From Actinomycetota bacterium (GTDB taxonomy: Bacteria; Actinomycetota; Actinomycetes; S36-B12), in contig JAUXVJ010000002.1 of the NCBI GenBank assembly GCA_030684515.1, forward strand, positions 218,118 through 282,117: a stretch of 64,000 nt of DNA, given 5' to 3'. Positions 49,233-59,142 of this stretch are shown piece by piece. Below the pieces are notes generated by a model. It made no database searches and was not told where the DNA came from. It saw nothing but the letters and a program-made list of their open reading frames with translations. Both the position numbers and the translations under genes were made by a program. How positions within the stretch are numbered: the stretch's first letter is position 1; each line of letters opens with the position of its first letter.

Positions 49233-49772
49233 TTACTGACGACGTTCTGGTGGGCCCCTTCGTGCAATAGCGAATTCGATGGTGAGTCGTGCAAGGAGAG
49301 TGGGTGCATCATCGAAATTCTCGACGCGCCAAGGCAGCACCAGAGCAAATGGTTGCAAGGCAGCAATCAAGATGGTGCGCATGTAGGACAGCCAGCGCAG
49401 AAGGAGTGAGTCTCCTCGCGCAAGCAGGATGGCCAGAATCGCGGCAGCGACAAGGTGTGACGCTGTCATTCCCAGACTCGGCAGCAGCGATGCATGTTGC
49501 GACGAATGTGCTGCTGCGGTGACGAGCAGAACGTGCATGAGGCTCTGCACTCCGAGAGCGTAGATCAAGAACCACAGCGTGCCGCGAGGTCTTTCCAACG
49601 CGATGATTCCCAGTCCCACACTGATGGGGGTCAGCAGGAGAAATGCATTAGCATCCGGCAGTTGACCGTGAGCAATTGCATGCGCCGTGGCTGTCAAGAC
49701 CACCATGGCAAAGCCAAGCACGAGCCCACGAACTATGCGCAACTGTCTGCTGACTCGGATGCGCGGACTCAC
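49233..49772 (-). CDS. membrane protein of the metal cluster
   Basis: A 179-residue protein with four or five hydrophobic helices and several His residues (HAIAH, HSSQH, SHLVAA) that face or flank membrane segments. It lies between Fur and the YcnI gene on the same strand. I do not recognise the family; metal transport is a guess from position. Confidence 0.6.
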   Translation of the reverse strand: MSPRIRVSRQLRIVRGLVLGFAMVVLTATAHAIAHGQLPDANAFLLLTPISVGLGIIALERPRGTLWFLIYALGVQSLMHVLLVTAAAHSSQHASLLPSLGMTASHLVAAAILAILLARGDSLLLRWLSYMRTILIAALQPFALVLPWRVENFDDAPTLLARLTIEFAIARRGPPERRQ

Positions 49773-49806
49773 GAATCGATCCTAGAGCGGTGTCAGATTC
49801 GTGCCT

Positions 49807-50256
49807 CTAGTGGGCGTGAGCGACCTGAGTCGGCTCAAGGAGTTGCGCGAGCTCAGTGCAATTGCGACAGGTGCCATGAATCGAGAGGTGACCCATGTCG
49901 ACATCGAAGCCATGCTGGGCGTGGACCTGCACGCGCAACTCATTGGCAACGCCTTCGCCGATGCACTCTGACTGGCCGCAGATGTTGCATACCAAGTGGA
50001 TGTGCTCGGAGTCATTGACGATGTAGTAACTCGGAGCCCCATGGCCCAGATGCGTGTGAGCGACAAGCCCGGCATCTTCAAGCACTTCCAAAGCCCGATA
50101 GATCGTTGACAGGTTCACACCCTGAAATGACTTGTTGACTTCAGTCAGGATTTCTTCAGAGGTGGAGTGATGGAGCCGCTCGACGGTTTCAATCACCAAC
50201 TGCCGTTGCGGAGTGATGCGGATGTCGTGCTCGCGAAGTTGCTCTCCCCAGTTCAC
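49807..50256 (-). CDS. Fur-family metalloregulator
   Basis: A 149-residue Fur-superfamily repressor: winged helix (RITPQRQLVIETVERLHHS), the His/Glu metal region (EHIHLVCNICGQSE) and structural CxxC pairs CNIC and CRNC. Type (Fur, Zur) is not decided by sequence alone. Start GTG 50256. It heads a minus-strand run with the copper-type genes and could act on them or on the zinc importer at 42-45 kb. Confidence 0.87.
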   Translation of the reverse strand: MNWGEQLREHDIRITPQRQLVIETVERLHHSTSEEILTEVNKSFQGVNLSTIYRALEVLEDAGLVAHTHLGHGAPSYYIVNDSEHIHLVCNICGQSECIGEGVANELRVQVHAQHGFDVDMGHLSIHGTCRNCTELAQLLEPTQVAHAH

Positions 50257-50522
50257 GTGAGGCAGCCTTTCAAAACAAGAATTGTGCGGTGGATGTGTTG
50301 GGGTGGGATGCGCCCACAGTGCGCTCAGACTCCAATGTGAGCAGAGCGCGGGATTGCCGTGGTAGTTGGGCTATGCCCGACAGGCATGCGCGGGCGGACA
50401 GTCGCCACGCACTGCAGGGAGCCGGAATCCGCACATCATGTCGTCATCCTAATTGACACCTGTTCGCAAATGCGATGGGTGCGCTCCGAGCACGATTCGT
50501 GCCGGAAATATCAAGAGACCCC

Positions 50523-51014
50523 TCAGGGACTGGGCGAGCTCGGGTGATCAGCACCTCGGAGCTGATCGATTGCGTGACTGAGGATTGGGCGCAGCACCTC
50601 AAGGGCATCACTGACCGCGCCAGGAGAGCCGGGCAGGTTGATGATCAACGTTCGGCCATTGGTTCCGGCAATGCCGCGGGAGAGCAGGGCTGTGGGAATT
50701 CCGCGTCTGGCTCCATCTGCGCGCAGTGCCTCTGGTATGCCGGGTGCGTGCCGCTCGATGAGTCGAGCGGTGACCTCTGGAGTCGCGTCCGTTGGGCTAA
50801 GTCCGGTGCCGCCGGTAGTGATGATGAGTTCGTAGCCCTGCGCAAGGCCGGCCCGCAAGGCACCTTCGACGGGTTCGCCATCGGCCACGACCACTGGTCC
50901 GTCGACCTCGAACTCCATGCTCCTCAAGCCATTGACCAAGGCAATGCCCGAGAGGTCTGAGCGAGTGCCTTCGGCGGCCCTTGTCGAAATCGTGATGGCA
51001 AGTGCGCGAGTCAT
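50523..51014 (-). CDS. mogA: molybdopterin adenylyltransferase MogA/MoaB type
   Basis: A 163-residue protein of the MoCF family: TTGGTGLSPTD and the C-terminal NLPGSPGAV. It adenylates molybdopterin before molybdenum insertion by MoeA. It overlaps moaC by four bases, giving the operon moeA-moaC-mogA. Confidence 0.9.
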   Translation of the reverse strand: MTRALAITISTRAAEGTRSDLSGIALVNGLRSMEFEVDGPVVVADGEPVEGALRAGLAQGYELIITTGGTGLSPTDATPEVTARLIERHAPGIPEALRADGARRGIPTALLSRGIAGTNGRTLIINLPGSPGAVSDALEVLRPILSHAIDQLRGADHPSSPSP

Positions 51015-51487
51015 GGTCGAATCCAGGTGCCCGAGCGCCCGCCCTCCTTGGAATCAACCTGCAGTGCATCGATGTATGCCAAGCGATCCACGCCCTTGAT
51101 CATGTCGATCATCGTCAAGGCAGAGACGCTGGCAGCGGTGAGCGCCTCCATCTCAACGCCCGTGCGATCGGCGGTTCGGACAGTGGCCGAGACATCGACT
51201 GACTCCTCGCCGATCACGAGATCAACCTCGACACCGTGAATCGCTATGGGATGGCACAACGGAATGAGTTCGTGGGCGCGCTTGGCGGCCATGATGCCGG
51301 CCACTCGAGCCACGGCCAGCGCATCACCTTTGGGCAGCTGACCATCCCTTAGCAGAGCGATTGTCGACTTCGCCATGCGAACACGGGCTGACGCTGTCGC
51401 TTTGCGCACTGCGATGGACTTCTCTGTCACGTCAACCATTCGGGCATGACCCTCATCATCAAGGTGTGTGAGTTTGTCCGTGGTCAA
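51011..51487 (-). CDS. moaC: cyclic pyranopterin monophosphate synthase accessory protein MoaC
   Basis: A 158-residue protein that acts with MoaA in the first step of Moco synthesis. It has the LIPLCHPIAI segment, KGDALAVARVAGI and EMEALTAASVSALTMIDMIKG with catalytic Lys and Asp regions typical of MoaC. It overlaps moeA by four bases. Confidence 0.94.
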   Translation of the reverse strand: MTTDKLTHLDDEGHARMVDVTEKSIAVRKATASARVRMAKSTIALLRDGQLPKGDALAVARVAGIMAAKRAHELIPLCHPIAIHGVEVDLVIGEESVDVSATVRTADRTGVEMEALTAASVSALTMIDMIKGVDRLAYIDALQVDSKEGGRSGTWIRP

Positions 51488-52692
51488 CGCGTTTCCCTTC
51501 GCAGATCAATGAAGGCAAGTGTGTCACCCGCACGTACCTGCTCAATTTCTGCAGGCACGATCAGCAGGCACTCAGCCTGTGCAAGCCCACCCAGAATGTG
51601 CGAACCCTGCGCCCCTATAGGCGAGGCAGATGTTGAAGTGATGAATTGTGCTCGCACGAATTGCATCTTGTCCTTTGGAGAACTGAACTCGGTACCAGCA
51701 GTTACCGTTCCGCTGCTGAATTCGGCGACCTTGCGCCCCTGAAGGTGGCGCACGACGGGACGAACGAATACCTCGAAGGAGACGAGGGCGCTGGCGGGAT
51801 TGCCTGGAAGAGTGATGATCGGGGTGGCTGTCGAACCGATGTGCCCGAAGCCCTGGGGCATACCTGGCTGCATCGCAACGCGCTCGAATGTCACCGTGCC
51901 CAGCCTGCTCAGCACCTCTTTCACGGTGTCGTATACGCCCATGCTCACTCCGCCAGTGGTGATGATGAGGTCGACATTCTTCGCGGCATCTTCCAAGGCT
52001 TGGCCAAGCACAACTGCGTCATCTTCAACGATTGATGTTCGGAAGACGTGCGCACCGATCTCGCGCAGGCTGATCTCAAGCATGACGCCATTGACGTCAC
52101 TGATCTGGCCTGGCGCTAAAGGCTGCCCAGGTTCAACCAACTCACTGCCGGTGGAAATCAAGGCGACGCGAGGGTTTGGCTGAACAAGAACCGAGGCACG
52201 ACCTACGGCTGCAGCAAGCGCAATAGTTCGCGCAGACATGACCTGGCCTTCAGTCAGAACTCGCTCTCCTGGCTGAACATCCTCACCGATCTGCCGAATG
52301 TGGCCGCCGGCAGCGGCGTGCACTTCAACAATGGGCATGCCGCCATCTGTGTGCTCGACTCTGACGACTCCATCTGCACCTGTTGGCACGGGAGCCCCAG
52401 TCATGATGCGTGCCGCGGTACCCGAGGTGATTTCCAGTGTTGGCCAGGATCCGGCTGGAATGTCCTCGATGACGGTCAGTCGAACGGGTTGCGTCTGCGT
52501 TGCGTCAATGACGTCCTGCGAGACAACGGCATAGCCATCCATCGATGAGTTCGCGAAGGAAGGCAAGGCCCATGATGCGAGAACATCCTCGGCAAGCACG
52601 CAGCCGTCGACCTCGGCGAGCGCAAGCGTGGTGGCAGCAAGAGGTGCAGTGCCAGTCAGAAGTGACGTCAGATATTCCTGCGGAGTCCGCAT
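51484..52692 (-). CDS. moeA: molybdopterin molybdotransferase MoeA
   Basis: Inserts molybdenum into adenylated molybdopterin. About 402 residues from ATG 52692. Conserved parts are SFANSSMDGYAVV, IMTGAPVPTGADGVVRVE, TGSELVEPGQ and LPGNPASALVSFEVF. The longer frame to 52755 has no conserved residues. Next to moaC and mogA. Confidence 0.93.
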   Translation of the reverse strand: MRTPQEYLTSLLTGTAPLAATTLALAEVDGCVLAEDVLASWALPSFANSSMDGYAVVSQDVIDATQTQPVRLTVIEDIPAGSWPTLEITSGTAARIMTGAPVPTGADGVVRVEHTDGGMPIVEVHAAAGGHIRQIGEDVQPGERVLTEGQVMSARTIALAAAVGRASVLVQPNPRVALISTGSELVEPGQPLAPGQISDVNGVMLEISLREIGAHVFRTSIVEDDAVVLGQALEDAAKNVDLIITTGGVSMGVYDTVKEVLSRLGTVTFERVAMQPGMPQGFGHIGSTATPIITLPGNPASALVSFEVFVRPVVRHLQGRKVAEFSSGTVTAGTEFSSPKDKMQFVRAQFITSTSASPIGAQGSHILGGLAQAECLLIVPAEIEQVRAGDTLAFIDLRRETR

Positions 52693-52768
52693 CTCATCAG
52701 CGTAGTCGGGCACGGCGAGCGCCTTGCAGGCTCGTCGCGGGACTGTTGATGCCACTAACGTGCCAGAC

Positions 52769-53029
52769 GTGAGTCAAGGACAGGGAGTCGTGCGAGTGCG
52801 ACTCTTCGCTGCAGCCAAATCCGCCGCGGGAACATCTGAAGTCGAACTTGAGGCCGGAACTATCGCCACGATCAGCGCCGCATTGGTCGCGCAATATCCC
52901 GCCTTGGCTGCTGTCCTGCCGGCTTGTTCGTTTCTGATTGATGGCTTGCAAGCCGGGCAAGAACCAAGCCGTACGAGAGTTGAAGCTGGTTCGGTGGTGG
53001 ATGTGCTGCCACCATTTGCGGGCGGCTGA
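52769..53029 (+). CDS. moaD: molybdopterin synthase sulfur carrier subunit MoaD
   Basis: An 86-residue ubiquitin-like protein ending in AGG. It shows VRVRLFAAAKSAAGTSEVEL and VDVLPPFAGG, closer to MoaD than to the CysO-type carriers in the window. Start GTG 52769 is one of two options (GTG 52790). It is opposite in direction to moeA and convergent with moaA. Confidence 0.88.
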   Translation: MSQGQGVVRVRLFAAAKSAAGTSEVELEAGTIATISAALVAQYPALAAVLPACSFLIDGLQAGQEPSRTRVEAGSVVDVLPPFAGG

Positions 53030-53033
53030 GGAG

Positions 53034-54056
53034 TCAGCCTCCGATTGCTGACATTGGCCGTGCAGGCTGCAAGAACAAGGGATCCCCAATGCCATGGCCG
53101 CGCTGTTTGGCGAGCACTGAGAGTCCCAAGACGTGAGCAATGGCCGATGTTTGCTGATCTTCAGTGAGCTCGGGATCGCGCAGAATGCTGCGGAGATCTG
53201 ATTCAGATCTCGCAAACAGGCAATTGCGCACTTGCCCATCGGCGGTCACGCGCAATCGGTCGCAGCTCCCGCAGAAGGGTTGGGTCACACTTGCGATGAT
53301 GCCGACCGTGGCCGGTCCGCCATTGACGAGGTACTCCTCCGCGGGTGCGCTGCCTCTGTTGTCTAGTGCTTCGAGGTGGAATTCAGCGCTCAGCGCTTCA
53401 ATGGTCTGTGCAGCGGTCACCATCGTCGCGCGCGACCATATCCCGCCTGCGTCCAATGGCATCTGCTCGATGAACCGGAGTGACCATCCAGCAGCAATCG
53501 CGTGGCGAAGCAGACCGTTGGCCTCGGATTCGTTGACGCCGTTCAGCAGGACCGTGTTGATCTTGATCGGCCTGATGCCCGCCAATTCGGCTGCGGCAAT
53601 CCCGGCGAGAACATCATCGAGACGATCGCGTTTGGTGACTTCGGCGAAGCGTTTGCGATCCAGGGTGTCCAAGCTGACGTTGATGCGCTGCAGCCCCGCC
53701 TCGCGCAGAGGCGCTGCCAGCTCGGCCAGCAGCAGCCCGTTCGTCGTCAGTGAGATGGCGGGCGCGTTCGGCAGGTGCGCAATATCGCGCACAATCTCCA
53801 CGACTTCGGGATGCAGCAGCGGTTCACCACCGGTCAGGCGAACAGAAGTGATGCCTCGGGCCACTGCCACGCCAACGATGCGCACAAGCTCTTGGCGCGA
53901 AAGGAGATTTGCGTTGGGCGTCCAGGATGCGAAGTCCTCCGGCATGCAGTAGGTGCAGCGAAGATTGCACTTGTCTGTCAGCGAGATCCGAAGATCGCGA
54001 TGCTCACGCCCGAAGCTGTCGATGAGATGCGAGGCGGTCACAGGCAGTTCACCCAT
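53034..54056 (-). CDS. moaA: GTP 3',8-cyclase MoaA
   Basis: Radical SAM enzyme that starts Moco synthesis from GTP. The 340-residue product has the first Fe-S cluster motif CNLRCTYC, the second cluster region CGSCDRLRVTADGQVRNCLF, and the C-terminal Gly-Gly (AIGG) needed for activity. The start lies in a short overlap with moaE. Confidence 0.95.
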   Translation of the reverse strand: MGELPVTASHLIDSFGREHRDLRISLTDKCNLRCTYCMPEDFASWTPNANLLSRQELVRIVGVAVARGITSVRLTGGEPLLHPEVVEIVRDIAHLPNAPAISLTTNGLLLAELAAPLREAGLQRINVSLDTLDRKRFAEVTKRDRLDDVLAGIAAAELAGIRPIKINTVLLNGVNESEANGLLRHAIAAGWSLRFIEQMPLDAGGIWSRATMVTAAQTIEALSAEFHLEALDNRGSAPAEEYLVNGGPATVGIIASVTQPFCGSCDRLRVTADGQVRNCLFARSESDLRSILRDPELTEDQQTSAIAHVLGLSVLAKQRGHGIGDPLFLQPARPMSAIGG

Positions 54057-54478
54057 TCCGATGTTCCATCGTCAAAGATCTGCAGTTTCCATATAGGCAG
54101 TGAAGATTTGATCTCTTCCACCAAAGCGCTGCAAGCAGAAAGCGCCTCGCCGCGATGCGCGGATCCCACCACAATCCCCAGCGCTATTTCGCCGATCGAT
54201 AGTCGTCCCACGCGATGAACAGCTGCGAGGCGTACTCCGGCGAATTGTTCGGTGATCGTCTTGGAAATGAGGTCGAGCACGTCGGCAGCGCTGGGATGTG
54301 CCTCGTACTCGAGGGAACGCACCGCACGACCATGATCGTGGTTGCGCACACGGCCGATGAAATTCACTGATGCACCGATCTCGTCGGTCAGTACTGCTGA
54401 TTCAAGATCCGCCATCACGATGGGCTCTGTAGTGACCTTGGTGAAGGAAAGCTGCTCCGTGATCGACTTGCTGCTCAT
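54038..54478 (-). CDS. moaE: molybdopterin synthase catalytic subunit MoaE
   Basis: A 146-residue protein that, with MoaD, makes molybdopterin. ATG 54478 has a perfect SD (AAGGAGG). Conserved regions are SVNFIGRVRNHDHG, LEYEAHPSAA, AVHRVGRLSIGE and IWKLQIFDDGTSEW. Overlaps moaA. Confidence 0.93.
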   Translation of the reverse strand: MSSKSITEQLSFTKVTTEPIVMADLESAVLTDEIGASVNFIGRVRNHDHGRAVRSLEYEAHPSAADVLDLISKTITEQFAGVRLAAVHRVGRLSIGEIALGIVVGSAHRGEALSACSALVEEIKSSLPIWKLQIFDDGTSEWVNCL

Positions 54479-54537
54479 CTGCCTCCTTCCCACATGTGAG
54501 TCCCTTGACGCCCTCGCACGCATGGCATGCTCAAGCC

Positions 54538-54678
54538 GTGGGCTCCCGTGACCAAGACAAGCAATGGTCTGTAGTCATTCTCGCTGGTGGCAAAGGCTCG
54601 CGCATCAGTGGGCGCGACAAGGCTGGCATGACTTTTGGCGGCGTCTACGCCCTGGGCTGGATTCTTGCGGCGCCCTGA
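54538..54678 (+). pseudogene. mobA: truncated mobA (N-terminal remnant)
   Basis: A 46-residue frame from GTG 54538 contains VVILAGGKGSRISGRDKAG and TFGG, the N-terminal nucleotide-binding motif of molybdenum cofactor guanylyltransferase (LAGGxxxRxGxDK). After about 11 further residues it stops, so the ~190-residue enzyme is missing. It lies within the Moco cluster, divergent from moaE and directly ahead of bioA. Confidence 0.7.
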
Positions 54679-54723
54679 TCCACGGTGTGAGTCTGACTCG
54701 TTGACCTGCAATCATCACTTTCG

Positions 54724-56046
54724 ATGACTTCCTTTCAGGCTCCAGATTCAGAGGCGGCGTTGCTGGCTTTCGATGCGGCGCATATCTGGCATCCCTACGC
54801 AAGCATCCCCGGGCTTGCGCCTCTCGTCGTGGATTCCGCCGAAGGGGTCCACCTCACGCTGCTTGATGGTCGGCATCTAGTCGATGCCATGTCCTCGTGG
54901 TGGGCGGCGATACATGGCTATCGCCATCCGGTTCTTGACGCTGCGGTGGTGCAGCAGCTCGGCAAGATGAGCCACGTGATGTTTGGGGGGCTCACTCACG
55001 CTCCCGCTGTGCACCTTGCTGAACGACTGATCCAGATCACCCCGGCACCTTTGAACCGGGTGTTCTTCAGCGACTCAGGTTCTGTTGCAGTCGAAGTGGC
55101 CGCCAAGATGGCCTTGCAGTACTGGGTTTCCTGCGACTTGCCTGGCAAGCACCGACTGATGACGTGGCGCGGCGGTTATCACGGCGACACCTTGCACCCG
55201 ATGAGTGTTTGCGATCCCGAATCAGGAATGCATGCGCTGTGGCACGACACCCTTCCCCAGCAGGTCTTCGTCGATGCTCCGCCGGGAGGCTTCGAAGCGG
55301 CACCCCTTGCGACCTACATCGAAATGTGGGACGAGGAGCTGGCCTTGCACGCCAATGAGATTGCCGCGATCATCGTTGAGCCAGTTGTCCAAGGAGCTGG
55401 TGGCATGACATTCCACAGTCCCAGCTATCTCAAAGCCCTTCGTGAGCTTGCCGATCGGCACAACGTGCTGCTGATCTTCGATGAGATTGCAACTGGCTTT
55501 GGTCGAACTGGTGCCTTGTTCGCTGCGGACCACGCGGGCGTAAGCCCCGACATCATGTGCTTGGGCAAGGCGATGACTGGCGGATACTTGTCGATGGCCG
55601 CCACCCTGTGCACAGCCCAGGTTGCATCAGGAATCGCCGCTGGCCAGGTGCCGGTACTGGCGCACGGACCGACTTTCATGGCCAATCCGCTGGCTGCCGC
55701 AGTGTCCTTGGCGTCAATAGACCTGCTATTGAGGGGCGATTGGCGTTCAGACGTTGCACGCATCGAGCTCGGACTCAGCATGGGGCTCAGCTCTTTGGCG
55801 AATCATCCTGCGGTGAAGGATGTGCGAGTGCTGGGTGCGATTGGTGTCGTGCAGCTCAAGAACCCTGTCGATGTTGCGGCCGCGACCCAGGCTGCAGTTG
55901 GGGCAGGTGTGTGGATTCGACCCTTCAGCGATTTGATCTACACCATGCCTCCGTACATCTCATCAGATGAACACGTGGCTCAGATCTGCACTGCGATTGC
56001 AGCTGCAGTCGACAGCCAGCTCGCCACTCATTGGGGCACGCAATGA
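54724..56046 (+). CDS. bioA: adenosylmethionine-8-amino-7-oxononanoate aminotransferase
   Basis: Converts KAPA to DAPA in biotin synthesis using SAM as amino donor. The 440-residue class III aminotransferase starts [10 protein letters not shown] and holds [13 protein letters not shown], the PLP-binding [12 protein letters not shown] and Lys in [11 protein letters not shown]. First gene of the biotin operon; bioF overlaps its stop by four bases. Confidence 0.95.
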   Translation: MTSFQAPDSEAALLAFDAAHIWHPYASIPGLAPLVVDSAEGVHLTLLDGRHLVDAMSSWWAAIHGYRHPVLDAAVVQQLGKMSHVMFGGLTHAPAVHLAERLIQITPAPLNRVFFSDSGSVAVEVAAKMALQYWVSCDLPGKHRLMTWRGGYHGDTLHPMSVCDPESGMHALWHDTLPQQVFVDAPPGGFEAAPLATYIEMWDEELALHANEIAAIIVEPVVQGAGGMTFHSPSYLKALRELADRHNVLLIFDEIATGFGRTGALFAADHAGVSPDIMCLGKAMTGGYLSMAATLCTAQVASGIAAGQVPVLAHGPTFMANPLAAAVSLASIDLLLRGDWRSDVARIELGLSMGLSSLANHPAVKDVRVLGAIGVVQLKNPVDVAAATQAAVGAGVWIRPFSDLIYTMPPYISSDEHVAQICTAIAAAVDSQLATHWGTQ

Positions 56047-57170
56047 ACTCACCTGACCCCCTTGCCTGGTTGGAGCACAAGAGCCTGATTCGCAGGCGGG
56101 CCGGTCTGCAGCGGGAACTCGCGCCGCGCTCTGAACAATCGCCGTGGGTGGACTTCGCCTCGAACGACTACTTGAAGCTGTCTGTGAATCCACGTGTGGT
56201 CGCAGCCGCGATCGGTGCTGCGACTCAGTGGGGAACGGGCGCCACTGGATCCAGGTTGGTCACCGGCACGATCGAGCTGCACACCGAGCTTGAGGGCGCA
56301 CTTGCTGAACTCACGGGGGCCTCGAGTGCGCTTGTGTTTTCTTCCGGTTATCTGGCGAATCTGGCTGCAATCACCGCATTGGCTGGGCGCGACTGCGTAA
56401 TCGTGGCCGACGGCGGCAACCATGCCTCGCTCATCGATGGCTGCAAATTGGCGAACTCTCGCTTGGTCACCATTGAGCACAGCGATCTCTCAGCAGCCGA
56501 GGATGCCTTGGCCAATCGATCGGAAACTCGAGCAATCCTCGTTATCGATGCAATCAACTCGGTATTCGGTGACCTCCTGCCATTAGCCAGATGGCATGCC
56601 ATTGCTCGCAAGCATGGAGCGATCCTCGTGGTCGATGACGCGCATGGCATAGGCGTGCGAGGCAATGGTCGTGGTTCGGCTTGGGAGGCCGGAATTGCGG
56701 CGGAATCCGATGTCGTGGTCACGGTGACGCTCTCGAAATCCATTGGCTCACAGGGCGGAGCAGTGCTTGGGGATCAACGGGTCATCGATCACGTGCTCAA
56801 CACCGCTCGCCCGTTCATCTTCGACACCGGGCTCAACCCACCGGCTGTCGGCGCGGCGCTGGAGGCTGTGCGGATTATTCGCGCGGAGCCTGAACTGTCT
56901 CGGACACTGCTTGAGCGTGCTGCAGCGATTGCTGACGCATTGAAGATCCAGACTTCTGATGCGGCGATCCTGTCGTGGACCGTCGGTGGCGCTCAAGAGG
57001 CCCTTGACTTGGCTGCTGGCCTGAGCGGATTGGGAGTACGTGTGGGTTGCTTTCGGCCGCCGTCTGTAGCGATCGGCTCGGCGGGACTGCGTATCACCGC
57101 AAACGCTGCACACACCGACGCCGATGTTGAACTCCTTGCGCGCAGCCTGAGTTCCCTGGTCTCGAAATGA
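56043..57170 (+). CDS. bioF: 8-amino-7-oxononanoate synthase
   Basis: PLP enzyme condensing pimeloyl thioester with alanine. The 375-residue protein has [32 protein letters not shown] and the PLP Lys in [13 protein letters not shown]. It overlaps bioA and bioD by four bases each. Confidence 0.95.
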   Translation: MNSPDPLAWLEHKSLIRRRAGLQRELAPRSEQSPWVDFASNDYLKLSVNPRVVAAAIGAATQWGTGATGSRLVTGTIELHTELEGALAELTGASSALVFSSGYLANLAAITALAGRDCVIVADGGNHASLIDGCKLANSRLVTIEHSDLSAAEDALANRSETRAILVIDAINSVFGDLLPLARWHAIARKHGAILVVDDAHGIGVRGNGRGSAWEAGIAAESDVVVTVTLSKSIGSQGGAVLGDQRVIDHVLNTARPFIFDTGLNPPAVGAALEAVRIIRAEPELSRTLLERAAAIADALKIQTSDAAILSWTVGGAQEALDLAAGLSGLGVRVGCFRPPSVAIGSAGLRITANAAHTDADVELLARSLSSLVSK

Positions 57171-57910
57171 AACTGGTCCTTGTCTCTGGCTCGGGGACCG
57201 GTTCCGGCAAGACCATCACTACTTCCGCCTTGGCCGCGTGTGCGCTCGCACAGGGACAGCGCGTGGCAGTGATCAAGCCAGTGCAAACAGGTGTCGGCAA
57301 CGGCGAGACCAGTGATGTGCAGGTCGTGACGAGATTGACTGGGCTCAACGACGTCCACGAGCTGTTCAGCTTTGCTGAACCCCTGGCTCCCGGCACTGCC
57401 GCGCGTCGCCTTGGAGTTGCCGGACCGTCGATCTCTTCGCTGGCCGATGCAATCCTTGACCTCAAGAATCGAGATCTGATGATCGTCGAGGGCGCCGGCG
57501 GTGCACTTGTGCACCTCAACGCCGAGGGCAAGACCCTGCTCGATCTGGCTGTCGAACTTGGCTCTGGGCTCGGCGCTCCCGACAGCCTTGATGTAGTGCT
57601 GACAGCTTCGAGCTCGCTTGGAACCCTGCATTCCACAGCGGCCACCGCCATGGCTGTGCGCGCCAGCGGGCTGGACGTCGCTCACCTGGTCATCACGGAT
57701 TGGCCACTTTCGGAGCCTGATCTGGCTCAGCTGTGCAACTTGGATGATCTGCCGCGATATAGCGGGTCGCCCATCAGTGGGATGCTTCCCGTAGGCATGG
57801 GGACCTTGGATCAAGCCCAGTTTCTGCAGCAGTCGCAGGCTTGGCTCGCCCCGGCGCTTGGCGGAGTCTTCAATACGGCAGAATTCCCCACGCTGGCTTC
57901 ACGCCCATGA
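57167..57910 (+). CDS. bioD: dethiobiotin synthetase
   Basis: ATP-dependent ring closure of DAPA to dethiobiotin. The 247-residue product has the P-loop [17 protein letters not shown], the KPVQTG motif with Lys37-type substrate contact, and [11 protein letters not shown]. Overlaps bioF; bioB starts 20 bases later. Confidence 0.94.
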   Translation: MKLVLVSGSGTGSGKTITTSALAACALAQGQRVAVIKPVQTGVGNGETSDVQVVTRLTGLNDVHELFSFAEPLAPGTAARRLGVAGPSISSLADAILDLKNRDLMIVEGAGGALVHLNAEGKTLLDLAVELGSGLGAPDSLDVVLTASSSLGTLHSTAATAMAVRASGLDVAHLVITDWPLSEPDLAQLCNLDDLPRYSGSPISGMLPVGMGTLDQAQFLQQSQAWLAPALGGVFNTAEFPTLASRP

Positions 57911-57929
57911 AATCAAGGAGAGTCTGGCT

Positions 57930-58943
57930 TTGACCACTGTTGAATCCCCCGAGGACTTCCTTGCTCGCGCTCGCGCCCAGGTGCTGGATCTGGGAGTTGG
58001 GCTGAATCAGGATGACGTCTTGCGTGTGCTTCAGCTTGGAGACGAGTGGGTTCCCGATGTCCTGGCCCTTGCCCACGACGTACGCATGCAGTGGTGCGGA
58101 CCTACAGTCGAAGTCGAAGGCATCGTCAGCCTGAAGACCGGCGGCTGCCCTGAGGATTGCCACTTCTGCTCGCAGTCAGGTCAGTTCCAGTCTCCTGTAC
58201 GGGCAGTGTGGTTGGACATTCCGAGCTTGGTCGAGGCAGCGAAGGAAACGGCGAAGACCGGCGCAACGGAATTCTGCATCGTCGCTGCCGTCCGTGGTCC
58301 TGATGAGCGCTTGATGGAGCAGATCGGCAAGGCAGTTGAGGCAATCAACGCGGCCGTGGAAATCAACATTGCCTGCTCTCTTGGAATGCTGAGCCCCGAG
58401 CAGGCACGTCAGCTCTCTGAGTGGGGTGTGCACCGCTACAACCACAATCTGGAAACTGCACGTAGTTACTTCACAAATGTTGTGACCACGCACACTTGGG
58501 ATGAGCGTTGGGAAACGCTGCGGCTGGTTCATGCCGAAGGCATGGAAGTCTGCTGCGGCGGAATCGTCGGGCTCGGTGAGACTCTCGAGCAGCGTGCGGA
58601 ATTCGCAGCGCAGTTGGCTGAGCTCAACCCTGCCGAAGTGCCATTGAATTTCTTGAACCCCCGCCCCGGAACGCCTTTTGGAGATCTGCCACTGATGGAG
58701 GGCAAGGACGCACTTCGCACCATTGCGGCCTTCCGCCTGGCGCTGCCCAAGACCATCCTGCGCTTTGCCGGTGGTCGTGAGCTGACTCTTGGAGATCTCG
58801 GTGCTCAGCAGGGCATGCTCGGTGGCATCAACGCAGTCATTGTGGGCAACTACCTCACGACTCTGGGCCGCCCAGCTGCTGCAGACATCGACATGCTGCT
58901 TGAGCTCAATATGCCGATCAAGTCCTTGACTAAGACTCTCTGA
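57930..58943 (+). CDS. bioB: biotin synthase
   Basis: Radical SAM enzyme inserting sulfur into dethiobiotin. From TTG 57930 (SD AAGGAG) the Fe4S4 motif is Cys73, Cys77, Cys80 in [14 protein letters not shown]; the Fe2S2 ligands ([22 protein letters not shown]) and Arg in [14 protein letters not shown] are present. About 337 residues. A longer frame to 57858 overlaps bioD and is not conserved. Confidence 0.95.
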   Translation: MTTVESPEDFLARARAQVLDLGVGLNQDDVLRVLQLGDEWVPDVLALAHDVRMQWCGPTVEVEGIVSLKTGGCPEDCHFCSQSGQFQSPVRAVWLDIPSLVEAAKETAKTGATEFCIVAAVRGPDERLMEQIGKAVEAINAAVEINIACSLGMLSPEQARQLSEWGVHRYNHNLETARSYFTNVVTTHTWDERWETLRLVHAEGMEVCCGGIVGLGETLEQRAEFAAQLAELNPAEVPLNFLNPRPGTPFGDLPLMEGKDALRTIAAFRLALPKTILRFAGGRELTLGDLGAQQGMLGGINAVIVGNYLTTLGRPAAADIDMLLELNMPIKSLTKTL

Positions 58944-58950
58944 TCTCGTC

Positions 58951-59142
58951 ATGTCCGACCTCATGCAGACGTATTGCACGCAGTGCGGCGAAGAGTCTGT
59001 CGAGATGCACGCCGATTGCGCCTTGGAAGCCGTGCTCTCACCGCCGCGCTATTGCGGTGATTGCGGTCGGCGCATGAAGGTCCAAGTGACGCCTCTGCAT
59101 TGGCGAGCCCGTTGCAGTGTGCACGGAGAAATCTCGGGATGA
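58951..59142 (+). CDS. bsaP: biotin synthase auxiliary protein BsaP
   Basis: A 63-residue actinobacterial protein needed with BioB in species lacking the Isc-type partner system. The six cysteines (C9, C12, C23, C35, C38, C55) and the [16 protein letters not shown] pattern match BsaP, which binds an iron-sulfur cluster. It follows bioB by eight bases and overlaps the P450 gene (ATGA). Confidence 0.85.
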   Translation: MSDLMQTYCTQCGEESVEMHADCALEAVLSPPRYCGDCGRRMKVQVTPLHWRARCSVHGEISG

